Counted from the first letter of the stretch, positions 47,401 through 55,294 are shown. The stretch: 64,000 nucleotides of DNA from Roseicitreum antarcticum (GCF_014681765.1 NZ_CP061498.1:2679501-2743500); one strand, 5' to 3'. The notes: generated from the sequence alone by a model not told the origin. Numbers and translations: made by a program.

Positions 47401-47895
47401 ACGCCGCTGCCACAGCGCCCCGAACTGACGCGTCGCGACCGCATTTCAATCAAGCTGGCGGAATTCGGGCGCAAGGGGCCGCGCTACATATTGGAATGGG
47501 CGCGCAAGCGCATCGCATGGGAGAAATCGCGGCGCGCGGATGCGCCCGTCGATGTGGCGCCCGATACGTTCCACGATACCGCGATCGAGGCCGCTTTCCG
47601 TCACGCGCTTGGACAGTACGATCTGGCGCCATGGGACGGCAATCTGCATCTGTTCCGCCCGCCCCTGGACCACCATTGGAAGGTATCGGACGGGCGCTGG
47701 GTCAGCCGGCAGAAAGAATATGTCTTCGCGGACAACGATTGGACGCGCTTTGCCCCGAACCTCAGCGTTTACGAGGTACCCGGCGATCATGACAGCATGG
47801 TGCTGGAACCCAACGTCCGCGTCCTTGCGGCCCGGATGCGGCGCCTGATGGCCGATGCGGAACCCGAAATCACCCTCAAACAAGCGGCCGAGTAA
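41458..47895 (+). CDS. Type I polyketide synthase, KS-AT-KR-DH-ACP-TE
   Basis: A 2145-residue megasynthase. The ketosynthase (14-440) has the triad Cys187 (TACSTS), His323 (ECHGTG) and His363 (NIGHTD). The acyltransferase (about 535-850) has GHSMGE (Ser634). The ketoreductase has the NADPH loop TGGFGGIG (1173-1180) and active Tyr1333. The dehydratase has His1419 and Asp1589 (HPALMD). The carrier protein serine is Ser1802 (LGGHSL), and the thioesterase has Ser1954 (GFSGGG) and His2111. The DH lies after the KR core, with the usual KR tail segment (GITPSEGAEAFRRAL) behind it. One full module with its own release domain suggests a short or iteratively built acyl product. A glycosyltransferase and an NRPS follow on the same strand. 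Confidence 0.93.
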   Translation: MSQNDPASDAFGEHDIAIVGMAAHLPGAASVAEFWDNLRAGRSAIRTLDEDALIAAGESPARLRRPNYVPAAAMLDGFADFDADFFGFSPKEAAILDPQHRQFMEVAWEAFEDAGHPPENFTGPIGVFSGCGMGSYFYFNICSNPGLVDDVGMFLLRHTGNDKDFLATRVSHIFDLKGPSINIQTACSTSLVAVHYAVQALMTGECDMALAGGVTIELPQGRGYIFKEGEILSPDGECHAFDHRAQGTVFGSGAGAVVLRRLADAVADGDHIWAVIKGSAVNNDGAAKAGYLAPSVDGQAAAIAEAHAVAGVRADSIGYVECHGTGTYLGDPIEVAALTQAFQQTTDARGFCRIGSVKTNIGHTDTAAGVASLIKATLALHHAEMPPSLGYEAPNPSIDFEGSPFLVNDTLTPWTGDGPRRAGVNSLGVGGTNAHAVLQSAPVRAASGDSDWPFQLLTLSAKSRGALDAGTARLAGHLRARPDQPLADVAYTLNQGRRAFERRRVVVAETHAEAAGLLAGDAPRRVFTHTALRDPDVVFMFPGGGAQYAGMARELYATEPVFADWMDRGLDLLQPKLDYDIRALWLPDADAASAATDRLRRPSVQLPLIMITEYALAQLFMSWGVQPAALVGHSMGENTAACLAGVMSYEDCIGLVHLRGQLFDTVPAGGMLSVPLSLEDLRPYLAGDLAGDLDIASVNAPELTVISGPDASLAALGDRLTADGIEAQRVAIDIAAHSRMLDPILVRFGDYLRSILLHAPRLPVISNRTGAELTAAQATDPEYWVQHLRGTVRFADCITTLAQQPDRIYLEMGPGKALASLTRQHGAVPGQQVLSVLRHPDEEIADDLYFIGTLGRIWALGGSFDWGQIWGEAPRHRVPLPTYAFQRSRYFIEPGTAATVSEVPALTRSEDIADWGSRVHWRPRQADCAWDVETELDDAPAQTWLFFADDAGVAQPVMARLRAAGHRVIEVRAGDAFAHRGGDVYTLAPERGRECYDQLIQTLVAEGLTPARIAHFWQVTRRETYRPGSTFFHRNIEQGFYSLMFLAQAIIAENLVGPLHLTVFTSGAAQVRDEALPYPEKAASIGPARVMPHEIAGLTAATVDIDLPPVRRRGEDALTPRLLEELLSEPATLSAAWREGKRFEQTLRPAPLPELVGDTAPEPAPKGAHWVITGGFGGIGLTLAEDLIRTTEARVTLIARSPLPNRDDWADWLADHGPQDATTRRIMAVQRLEAGGGEVHVAGADVCNVEDMRRALATATARFGAPYGLIHAAGHIDDAPILAKTTGAVEEIFAPKIHGLRVIDDLLPDGSLTVMVLFASTSTLSAPVGQIDYVAANEYLNAFAKSRRNGRTRVLALNWGIWADVGMAASALAACTGCGPSVPPVPSRAPLLDLAGFDAGGNRQFTTRLRADQWLLDDHRTKDGTAIVPGTGYLDIVAQALRAHGESGAFEICDLYFFRAMQVAKDIPREMRVSLKRSSEGYDITIRSDVMLRGKRGFVLNAQARLALKVPPTAPLLEVGAIRARCAQGIVEGVGLPSPQEAHLAFGPRWRVLNRMAFGAGEGLADLALPAAFAGDIADGYLLHPALMDLATGWAMGLIDGYQPTHLWVPVSYGRVRKLRPLPARVVSHVRLRQDAEPGFASFDVTIATPEGQVCVEIEKFAIKRLERASDLAQGSAVQATEVEFDTPPGTNLSPAEERLRDTLAMGITPSEGAEAFRRALAVQGQAQLIVSSIDPGALIAQAGLRDTAPASGEAFERPDLDSDYVAPRNDVERTLVGFWQDLLGVAQVGVEDSFFDLGGHSLIAVRLFAKVKKAYQIDFPISVLFEAPTIARCAAMIAERGGISLDDDAPAAGQGAVTANRQVRRFTHLVAMHEGEGGAKCPFFLVAGMFGNVLNLRHLANLLGRDRPFYGLQARGLYGDAEPHSKMEDAARDYIAEMRQVQPHGPYLLGGFSGGGITAYEIARQLEALGEEVALLVMLDTPLPQRPELTRRDRISIKLAEFGRKGPRYILEWARKRIAWEKSRRADAPVDVAPDTFHDTAIEAAFRHALGQYDLAPWDGNLHLFRPPLDHHWKVSDGRWVSRQKEYVFADNDWTRFAPNLSVYEVPGDHDSMVLEPNVRVLAARMRRLMADAEPEITLKQAAE

Positions 47896-47901
47896 ACACC
47901 G

Positions 47902-48915
47902 ATGACAAGCACCGTCCTGACGATCATCCTGAACTACAAGACCGCCGATATGACGTTGCGCGCCGCCGAATCGGCGCTGCAGGCGATGGAGGGAATTCCG
48001 GGCGCGATCACCATTGTCGATAACGACAGCGGCGACGGCTCGTTCGAGATGATGCGCAATGCTGTCGCGCTGAAGGGCTGGGACCGGGTGCGGGTCGTGG
48101 CTTCGGACCGCAACGGCGGGTTTGGCGCAGGCAACAACTTTGGCATGCGGCTGGGCCTGCCGGGCGGCGCGCGCCCAGATTACATCTATGGGCTGAACTC
48201 GGACGCGTTCCCCGACCGTCACGCCATCGACCGGCTGCGGCAGTACCTGGACCAGCATCCCAAAGCGGCCTTTGCGGGCAGCTATGTGCATGGCGACGAC
48301 GGTGCGACGCATACCTCTGCCTTCCGCTTTCCGTCAGTGTTGGGTGAGCTGGAGAACGGCATCAAAACCGGCTTTGTCACAAAACTCCTGGCAAAGCATG
48401 TCGTTCCGATGAAACAGCCGGAAACGACATGCCCGGTTGACTGGATCTCGGGCGCCAGCTTCATGATGCGGCAAGACGCGCTGGACGCCATCGGCTTGTT
48501 CGATGAGACGTTCTTTTTGTATTTCGAGGAAACCGACCTGTGCCTGCGCGCCCGGCGCCATGGCTGGTCGGTGGTCTATGTGCACGACAGCGTTGTGGAA
48601 CACATCGGGTCGGTCAGCACCGGCATGAAGGTTTGGCACCGGGTGCCAGGATACTGGTACGACAGCCGCTTCCATTACTTCCACAAGAACCACGGCAAGC
48701 TTTACACCGTTGCGGCCACCGCTGCGCTGGTGCTGGGCGAGGGAATTTATGCCCTGCGCCGGGTTATCCAACAAAAACCTGCCATTACCCCGCCACACTT
48801 TGTCCGTGATCTGCTGTCACATCACTTGAAAAGGTTAATGCCCGGCGGTGGCGCGACGACAATCAGCACGTCGGGCAGCCAGTCGGGTAACAAGTCGGGC
48901 GTCAAAGCCCAGTAG
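47902..48915 (+). CDS. Glycosyltransferase family 2, rhamnosyltransferase-like
   Basis: A 337-residue enzyme. TIILNYKTADMTL and the donor motif VDNDSGDGS lie in the first 50 residues, then NGGFGAGNNFGM (nucleotide-sugar loop) and the acidic FYLYFEETDLCLRAR-type segment LYFEETDLCLRAR. A C-terminal helix follows, then a Gly/Ser-rich tail. It resembles dTDP-rhamnosyl- and polysaccharide glycosyltransferases. It lies 6 bp after the PKS and 28 bp before the NRPS, so a sugar may be attached either to the exopolysaccharide or to the polyketide/peptide product. Confidence 0.9.
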   Translation: MTSTVLTIILNYKTADMTLRAAESALQAMEGIPGAITIVDNDSGDGSFEMMRNAVALKGWDRVRVVASDRNGGFGAGNNFGMRLGLPGGARPDYIYGLNSDAFPDRHAIDRLRQYLDQHPKAAFAGSYVHGDDGATHTSAFRFPSVLGELENGIKTGFVTKLLAKHVVPMKQPETTCPVDWISGASFMMRQDALDAIGLFDETFFLYFEETDLCLRARRHGWSVVYVHDSVVEHIGSVSTGMKVWHRVPGYWYDSRFHYFHKNHGKLYTVAATAALVLGEGIYALRRVIQQKPAITPPHFVRDLLSHHLKRLMPGGGATTISTSGSQSGNKSGVKAQ

Positions 48916-48943
48916 TCCTGTTGGTTACGGAAAGGATCATGTC

Positions 48944-51900
48944 ATGTCCCGGTTTTCCGGCATAGCGATTGGTGAAGACACGCTGCTGATCCAGTGTGGC
49001 GAAATCCTGCTGGACAAGGGGCATGACCTGCGCGCGGTGGTGTCGGTTGCGCCTGATGTCGTGCATTGGGCCGTAGGGCGCGGGCTGCGTGTGATTGCCC
49101 CCGGCGCGGGGCTCGCGGACCGGCTGGCCGATGATCTGACGCCCGGCGGGTTCGACTGGTTGTTCAGCATCGCCAATCTGACACTCATCCCGCAAACCGT
49201 GCTGACGCAGGCACGGCGCGGTGCGGTGAATTTCCACGACGGCCCGTTGCCCCGCTATGCCGGGCTCAATGCGCCGGTCTGGGCGCTGCTGAACGGCGAG
49301 GCGCAGCACGGCATCACTTGGCACGTGATGGAGGATGGCGTCGATACGGGCGATATTCTGGAACAGCGCCGCTTTGACATTGATCCCCAAGATACCGCGC
49401 TGACGCTGAACACCAAATGCTATGCGGCGGCGATGGAGGGCTTCACGGCGCTGGTCGATCAGCTTGCCAGTGGCACGCAATCGCCCCGCGCGCAGGATAT
49501 GGCCGCGCGTCAGGTCTTTCGCCGCGATGACCGCCCCGCGCTTGCCGGTCGGCTGGAGTTCTCCCGTGACACTGCCGCGCTGATCCGCATGGTCCGCGCG
49601 CTGGATCATGGGCGCTACTGGAATCCGGTGACTTTACCGAAGCTGGACCTTGGCGGGCGCGTTGTTTGTGTCGGTGCTGCCGAAGTGGCGCAGGGGCAGG
49701 GTGCCCCGGGCACTGTCCTGGCGGCGGATGATGATGCGGTGGTGGTTGCCACGGCGGATGGCGCGGTACGGCTTTCGGGGTTGATTTGCCCGATGGGTCT
49801 GCCCGTGGTGCCCGGTGCGTTGGTGGCCCCGGGCGACATGCTGTCCACCCCCGACGCTGACCTGACCGATGCGATGGCGCGGGTCGTGGTCGGAGAGGGT
49901 GGGTGGCGCCGCGCGCTGGTCGGTTTTGAGGCTGCGGTTTTGCCGTTGGCCAGCGCCCCCGCGACCGCTGAAATGGCCACCTTCCCGCTGGACCTTCCCG
50001 CCGACATGCCACCTGCACGCCTGCTGGCCGCATTTGGCGCGCTGGCAGGCCAGATGTCGGGCGCGACGCGCGTCGACATTGCCTACAGGGATGCGCAGGT
50101 CGCGCAAAGTGCTGCCGCCGCCACGGGATACATCGCGCCCTGGGTGCCATTGGGGGCCGATCTGGGCGCGACCGTGGCGCAGGCGGAGCGGCAGATGACC
50201 GCACGGCTGGCGCTGATAGCCCGGGCACCGGGCTATGCGACCGACCTGATCGCCCGTGATCCCGCGCTGACCCCGCCCGAGGTGCCGCATCTGGCAGCCG
50301 TCGCCGATGGCGCGCAGGTTGAGGGGGCGGTTGTGACGATGGCGCTGGACCGGCGTGAACTGACCATTGATCTGGCCCGCCTGCCACGCGCCGAGGCTGA
50401 GCGCATGGCCGCGCGCCTGGCGCATCTTGCGCAGCACCTCGCGGATGACATTCCTTTGAATGACCTGCCTCTGTTGCCAGAGTCAGAGCAAGACGCGTTG
50501 CTGCATGGTCTCAACGACACGGCGCGCTTCTATGACCGGCTTTGCATCCATACCGCGTTCGAGGCGCAGGTGGAACGCACCCCCGACGCTTTGGCCCTGG
50601 TCTTCGAGGGGCAGTCGCTGAGCTATGCTGACCTCAACGCCCGGGCCAACCGTGTTGCGCATGTCCTGCGCGGCATGGGGGTGGTGCCTGATACGCCAGT
50701 CGCGCTCTGCACCCGGCGCGCGCCTGAACTGTTGATCGGCGCGCTTGGCATCTTGAAGGCGGGCGGGGCCTATGTGCCGCTCGACCCGGCCTATCCGGCG
50801 GACCGGCTGGCGCATTACCTGACCGACAGCGCCGCGCCGGTGATCGTGACGCAGCGCGCGCTGGTCGATGACCTGCCGGTGCACAGCGCTGAACTTCTGG
50901 TGCTGGACACCGACACCCGGCTTGATGCTGCCCCGGTGGGCAACTTGGCCGCAGCCGCGACACCGGATCATCTGGCGTATCTGATCTATACCTCAGGCTC
51001 TACAGGCGTGCCGAAGGGCGTGATGGTCGAACACGGCAATGTCGCGAATTTCTTCGCTGGCATGGATGATCGTATCGACCATGCGGCGGGCGGCGTCTGG
51101 CTGGCCGTGACTTCGCTTTCCTTCGACATCTCGGTGCTGGAACTGTTCTGGACCCTGTCGCGTGGCTTCAAGCTGGTCCTGACCAGCGATGCCGACCGGG
51201 GCCTGGTCTCTGGCGGGGCGGTTCAGGTCAGCGACCGCAAGATGGATTTCAGCCTGATGTATTGGGGTAATGACGATGGCATCGGTCCCAAGAAATACGA
51301 GCTGCTGCTGGAAGGCGCGAAATTCGCCGATACCCACGGTTTCTGCGCCGTCTGGACGCCTGAGCGGCATTTCCACGCCTTTGGGGGCCCCTATCCCAAC
51401 CCGTCAGTGACCGGGGCAGCGGTGGCGGCGGTCACGAAAAATATTGGCGTGCGCGCGGGGTCTTGCGTCGTGCCGCTGCACCACCCAGCCCGGATCGCCG
51501 AGGATTGGGCGGTGATCGACAACCTGACCAACGGGCGCGCCGGGCTGGCTGTTGCGTCGGGCTGGCAGCCGGATGACTTTGTGCTGCGCCCCGAGAACAC
51601 GCCGCCCCACAACCGGCAGGCGATGCTGGACAGTATCGACATCCTGCGCCGTTTATGGCGCGGCGAGGCGGTGGAATTTCCGCGCGCCGATGGCACGCCC
51701 TTTGCTGTGGTGACCCAGCCGCGTCCGGTGTCCAAGGTGCTGCCGATCTGGGTGACGACCGCGGGCAACCCGCAGACCTGGGTTGATGCGGGCCGGATGG
51801 GCGCGAATGTGCTGACCCACCTGCTGGGCCAGTCGGTGGCCGAGGTGGGCGAGAAGATCAAGGCCTACCACCAGGCACTGCGCGACGCCGGGCACAACCC

Positions 51901-53599
51901 CGCTGATTTCACCGTGACCCTGATGCTGCACAGCTTCGTTGCGCGGAACCGGGAACATGCGCGCGACGTGGCGCGGGGTCCGATGAAGGATTACCTGAAA
52001 GCCGCCGCCGCATTGGTCAAGCAATACGCCTGGGCATTCCCCGCGTTCAAGAAGCCGCAGGGCGTCGCCAATCCGATGGATATCGACCTTGGCACCCTGT
52101 CGGCGGATGAGCTGGACGGCATTCTGGAATTTGCCTTCACGCGGTATTTCGACGATTCGGGCCTGTTTGGCACGGTGGAGGATTGCGTCGCCCGGGTGGA
52201 GGAGTTGAAGGCCATCGGCGTGACCGAGGTTGCCTGCCTGATCGATTATGGCATCGCCCCCGAACAAGTGCTGGAGGGGCTCTATCCACTGGCCGAGGTC
52301 TTGCGCCGCGCCAACCAGCCCAGCGACGTGGCGGCGGATGATTTCTCTATCGCCGCGCAGATCCGGCGGCATGGCGTGACGCATCTGCAATGCACGCCCT
52401 CCATGGCGCGGATGTTCACCATGAATGACGACGCCCGCGCCGCCCTGGCCCGCGTGCCGAACCTGCTGGTCGGTGGCGAGGCGTTGCCGGGCACGCTGGC
52501 CCACGACCTGTCAGGGCTGACGGGGCATAGCGTGCTGAACATGTACGGGCCGACGGAAACCACGATCTGGTCCTCGGTCTGCACCACCACCGGCGGTGAT
52601 GGCGTCGTGGGGATCGGCACGCCGATTGCCAATACGCAGCTGTACGTTCTGAACGATGCAGGGCAACCGGTGCCGCCGGGTGTTCCAGGCGAGTTGTGGA
52701 TTGGGGGCGATGGCGTGACGCGCGGCTACTGGCAGCGCCCTGACCTGACGGCAGAACGGTTCCCTGCCAACCCCTTTGGCACCGGGCGCATGTACCGCAC
52801 CGGCGACCTGGTGCGCCGCGACGCCTTTGGCGGGATCGACTTTTTGGGCCGCATCGACGGTCAGGTGAAGCTGCGCGGCTACAGGATTGAACTGGGCGAG
52901 ATCGAATCCGCGTTGGAGGCCGTGCCGGGCATTACCCAGGCCGTGGTCATCGCGCGTGAGGATACACCGGGCGATGTGCGGCTGGTCGCCTATCACATCG
53001 GAACGCCGACGACGGATCTGCGCGACGCGCTGGCACGCAATCTGCCCGCGCATATGATCCCCGCGCATTTCGTGGCGCTGGACCGGATGCCGCTGACACC
53101 CAACAAGAAGGTGGACCGCAAGGCACTGCCCGCCCCCCGTGTCAGTGCGCCGACACAGCCGGTTCAGGCGATACCGATTCAGGCGGCGGGCGCGTCCGAT
53201 ACGCGCGCGCAGATTGCCGGGGTCTGGAAACGCGTGCTGGGCGTGGCCGATGTTGCCCCGGGCGATAGTTTCTTTGCGCTCGGCGGTCATTCGCTGCTGG
53301 CGGTGCAGGCGCATCGCGACCTGCGCGACGCGCTGGGGCTGCCCGGTCTGTCGATCACCGATATTTTCCGGTTCCCGGTGCTGGCCGATCTGGCGAAGCA
53401 TGTTGATCTGAAGTTGCGGCCCTCGGTCGCGCCGCCCTCGGCGCAATCCGCGTTGGCGCAATCTGGGTCGGCGCAATCTGGGTCGGCACAATCGCGGTCG
53501 GCACAGGCCGCGCCGGACAGCGGCGCGGCGGGGAACCGGCTGGACGCCATGTCGAAACGCCGCGCGATGCGCGCCCAGCGGCAGGGGCAGGGCGTATGA
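48944..53599 (+). CDS. NRPS: formyltransferase, partial C, A domain with embedded luciferase-like monooxygenase, carrier protein
   Basis: A 1551-residue protein. Residues 1-300 are a formyltransferase with the catalytic set Asn96, His98, Asp134 (VNFHDG, VDTGD). Residues about 340-515 resemble only the later part of a condensation domain; no HHxxxDG is present. The A domain starts near 530 (A3 TSGSTGVPKG, 684-693; A4 FDIS, 727-730). A flavin luciferase-like monooxygenase of the MupA/Atu3671 type is inserted at about 765-1125. The A domain resumes with A5 YGPTE (1201-1205) through A10 (NKKVDRK). Carrier serine Ser1450 is in LGGHSL. Pocket residues read D-I-L-Q-L-G-M-I-W-K, close to a glycine code. 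No thioesterase. ATG at 48944 behind AAAGGA. Confidence 0.93.
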   Translation: MSRFSGIAIGEDTLLIQCGEILLDKGHDLRAVVSVAPDVVHWAVGRGLRVIAPGAGLADRLADDLTPGGFDWLFSIANLTLIPQTVLTQARRGAVNFHDGPLPRYAGLNAPVWALLNGEAQHGITWHVMEDGVDTGDILEQRRFDIDPQDTALTLNTKCYAAAMEGFTALVDQLASGTQSPRAQDMAARQVFRRDDRPALAGRLEFSRDTAALIRMVRALDHGRYWNPVTLPKLDLGGRVVCVGAAEVAQGQGAPGTVLAADDDAVVVATADGAVRLSGLICPMGLPVVPGALVAPGDMLSTPDADLTDAMARVVVGEGGWRRALVGFEAAVLPLASAPATAEMATFPLDLPADMPPARLLAAFGALAGQMSGATRVDIAYRDAQVAQSAAAATGYIAPWVPLGADLGATVAQAERQMTARLALIARAPGYATDLIARDPALTPPEVPHLAAVADGAQVEGAVVTMALDRRELTIDLARLPRAEAERMAARLAHLAQHLADDIPLNDLPLLPESEQDALLHGLNDTARFYDRLCIHTAFEAQVERTPDALALVFEGQSLSYADLNARANRVAHVLRGMGVVPDTPVALCTRRAPELLIGALGILKAGGAYVPLDPAYPADRLAHYLTDSAAPVIVTQRALVDDLPVHSAELLVLDTDTRLDAAPVGNLAAAATPDHLAYLIYTSGSTGVPKGVMVEHGNVANFFAGMDDRIDHAAGGVWLAVTSLSFDISVLELFWTLSRGFKLVLTSDADRGLVSGGAVQVSDRKMDFSLMYWGNDDGIGPKKYELLLEGAKFADTHGFCAVWTPERHFHAFGGPYPNPSVTGAAVAAVTKNIGVRAGSCVVPLHHPARIAEDWAVIDNLTNGRAGLAVASGWQPDDFVLRPENTPPHNRQAMLDSIDILRRLWRGEAVEFPRADGTPFAVVTQPRPVSKVLPIWVTTAGNPQTWVDAGRMGANVLTHLLGQSVAEVGEKIKAYHQALRDAGHNPADFTVTLMLHSFVARNREHARDVARGPMKDYLKAAAALVKQYAWAFPAFKKPQGVANPMDIDLGTLSADELDGILEFAFTRYFDDSGLFGTVEDCVARVEELKAIGVTEVACLIDYGIAPEQVLEGLYPLAEVLRRANQPSDVAADDFSIAAQIRRHGVTHLQCTPSMARMFTMNDDARAALARVPNLLVGGEALPGTLAHDLSGLTGHSVLNMYGPTETTIWSSVCTTTGGDGVVGIGTPIANTQLYVLNDAGQPVPPGVPGELWIGGDGVTRGYWQRPDLTAERFPANPFGTGRMYRTGDLVRRDAFGGIDFLGRIDGQVKLRGYRIELGEIESALEAVPGITQAVVIAREDTPGDVRLVAYHIGTPTTDLRDALARNLPAHMIPAHFVALDRMPLTPNKKVDRKALPAPRVSAPTQPVQAIPIQAAGASDTRAQIAGVWKRVLGVADVAPGDSFFALGGHSLLAVQAHRDLRDALGLPGLSITDIFRFPVLADLAKHVDLKLRPSVAPPSAQSALAQSGSAQSGSAQSRSAQAAPDSGAAGNRLDAMSKRRAMRAQRQGQGV
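53438..53512 (+). repeat. Five 15-bp tandem repeats in the NRPS 3' end
   Basis: Five imperfect copies of a unit like TCGGCGCAATCTGGG start at 53438, 53453, 53468, 53483 and 53498. They encode Ser/Ala/Gln-Ser-rich pentapeptides in the linker after the carrier domain. Copy number is likely to vary between strains. Confidence 0.9.
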
Positions 53600-54309
53600 C
53601 CGGCATCAACCAGATCGAACGTATCGTGCAGGGCATGTTCGCCCGCCGGGTCAGAGTCGCTGTGACGCCGCTTCACCGGCTGCCGCCGCCGCTGTTTCCT
53701 GCTGAAGCCGCCGCGATGCGCGGCGCGGTGCCCGCGCGCAGGCACGAATTCGCGTTGGGGCGTGGGACGGCACGGGCGGCGATGCAGGCGCTTGGGCTGC
53801 GCGCCTGCGCGATTCCCATGGCGGATGACCGCGCGCCCGTTTGGCCTGAAGGGATCGCAGGCAGCATCAGCCATGGCGGCGGGTTGTGTCTGTCGGTCGT
53901 CTCGGCCGATCCCGGCCTGGCCGCGATCGGTATCGACGTAGACAGTGCAGCGGCCCTGCCCGATGACCTGTGGGAGGTGGTTTGCGATGCCTCTGAACGC
54001 GCCTGGCTGGCAAGCCAGCCCGTCCATGACCAAGGGCGTCTGGCCAAGCTGATCTTTTGCGCGAAAGAGGCCGCCTATAAGGCGCAATACCCTCTGACCA
54101 AACGACTTTTCGGGTTTGACGGTTTTCACATATCGGTTGATCTGCAGGCCGCGCGGTTCGATGCGCGCTTTACCGCAGGCGTTGCGCCCTTCCGGTCTGG
54201 CGAGGCGCTGAGCGGACGGTTTCATCTTGCCGACAGCCACATCATTTGTGCTGTCACCGTGGCCAATACCTGCCGGGCCGATCCTGATTTTAACGAAATG
54301 GTGGCTTAA
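53596..54309 (+). CDS. 4'-phosphopantetheinyl transferase (EntD/Sfp type)
   Basis: A 237-residue enzyme that would activate the PKS and NRPS carrier domains by attaching the pantetheine arm from coenzyme A. Magnesium and CoA motifs are IGIDVDS (Asp-Val-Asp) and FCAKEAAYKAQYPL (the KEAAYK signature). SISHGGGL matches the upstream P-loop of EntD. The start overlaps the NRPS stop by ATGA, so it is dedicated to this pathway. Confidence 0.95.
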   Translation: MTGINQIERIVQGMFARRVRVAVTPLHRLPPPLFPAEAAAMRGAVPARRHEFALGRGTARAAMQALGLRACAIPMADDRAPVWPEGIAGSISHGGGLCLSVVSADPGLAAIGIDVDSAAALPDDLWEVVCDASERAWLASQPVHDQGRLAKLIFCAKEAAYKAQYPLTKRLFGFDGFHISVDLQAARFDARFTAGVAPFRSGEALSGRFHLADSHIICAVTVANTCRADPDFNEMVA

Positions 54310-55155
54310 GTGCAGTTTCGATTCGGTTCACATTCCATTCACGTCAATGTTCCGACCCGCGCGGTACTGGATGCGACAGTGATGCAACGGTTTCGCGCGG
54401 GTGAAGGCTTTGCGCTGGCAACGATCAATCTGGACCATGTGGTCAAGTTGACGAACGACCCGGAGTTCCGCGAGGTTTATGCCGCGCAGGATCTGGTGGT
54501 GGCGGACGGCAATCCGATAGTCTGGCTGTCGAAGATCGCGGGGCTGCCGGTAGACCTGTTGCCCGGGTCGGACATGTTGATCCCGCTGGCGAAACTTGCG
54601 GCGCGGGCGGGCACCCCGATTGCGCTGGTCGGTTCGACCGACAAGGTGCTGAATGCGGCGGGTGAGCAACTTCAGAAGATCATCCCCGATTTGCAGATCG
54701 CCACGAAGATCTCGCCGCCGTTCAACTTTGATCCGCGCGGCCCCGATGCGATGTTGATCTTCGAACAGATCCGGCAATCTGGCGCAGGGATGGTGTTCGT
54801 GGCCCTGGGTGCGCCCAAGCAGGAGACCTTTGCCGCAATGGGCAGGATGGTGCTGCCCGGTGTCGGGTTTGCGTCGATCGGCGCGGCACTGGATTTCATT
54901 TCGGGCTATTTCGTGCGCGCGCCGCTCTGGGTGCGCAAGCTGACGCTGGAATGGCTGTGGCGCGTCCTCAACGAGCCGCAGCGCCTGATCGGGCGCTACA
55001 CGCGCTGCATCTTGGTGCTGCCACGGCAGGTGGTTGCGGCGTTGCTTTTGCGGTGGTCGGGTGCATCGCGTGCCACATTGCCCAGCGTATCCCACGTCAC
55101 GGTGCCCGCGCGCGCATCCGAGGCGTCTGCCGGGTGCCGCCAAGGCGAAGGCTGA
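54310..55155 (+). CDS. WecG/TagA/CpsF-family glycosyltransferase (GT26)
   Basis: A 281-residue transferase. ATINLDHVVKLTNDPEFREVY, then VVADGNPIVWLSKIAG with the catalytic-type Asp, and the closing FVALGAPKQETFA and FASIGAALDFISG segments match the TagA/WecG family. These add N-acetylmannosamine(uronic acid) to lipid-linked intermediates in cell-surface polysaccharides. It starts with GTG directly abutting the PPTase stop (TAAGTG), with the start sharing no overlap. It supports a link between the PKS/NRPS locus and a surface glycan. Confidence 0.9.
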   Translation: MQFRFGSHSIHVNVPTRAVLDATVMQRFRAGEGFALATINLDHVVKLTNDPEFREVYAAQDLVVADGNPIVWLSKIAGLPVDLLPGSDMLIPLAKLAARAGTPIALVGSTDKVLNAAGEQLQKIIPDLQIATKISPPFNFDPRGPDAMLIFEQIRQSGAGMVFVALGAPKQETFAAMGRMVLPGVGFASIGAALDFISGYFVRAPLWVRKLTLEWLWRVLNEPQRLIGRYTRCILVLPRQVVAALLLRWSGASRATLPSVSHVTVPARASEASAGCRQGEG

Positions 55156-55294
55156 GCGGCTGTTGAGTGATGGTTGAGGACCGGGGGCCACACGCGCGGC
55201 CCGGCTTCCCCGGGCTGGTTGTGAAATTTCCGGATCGGTGAAACCATGGCGCTGTTGCAGGGTAGCGGGGGCATATGCGGGTCATGGGCGCGCG

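Noticed and set aside
49950..50490. Frameshift or assembly error explaining the half condensation domain
   Set aside because: The frame is continuous with good codon use through the region and no C-domain N-terminal half appears in other frames.
53438..53512. CRISPR-like array
   Set aside because: The repeats are contiguous 15-bp units without spacers and lie inside a coding frame.
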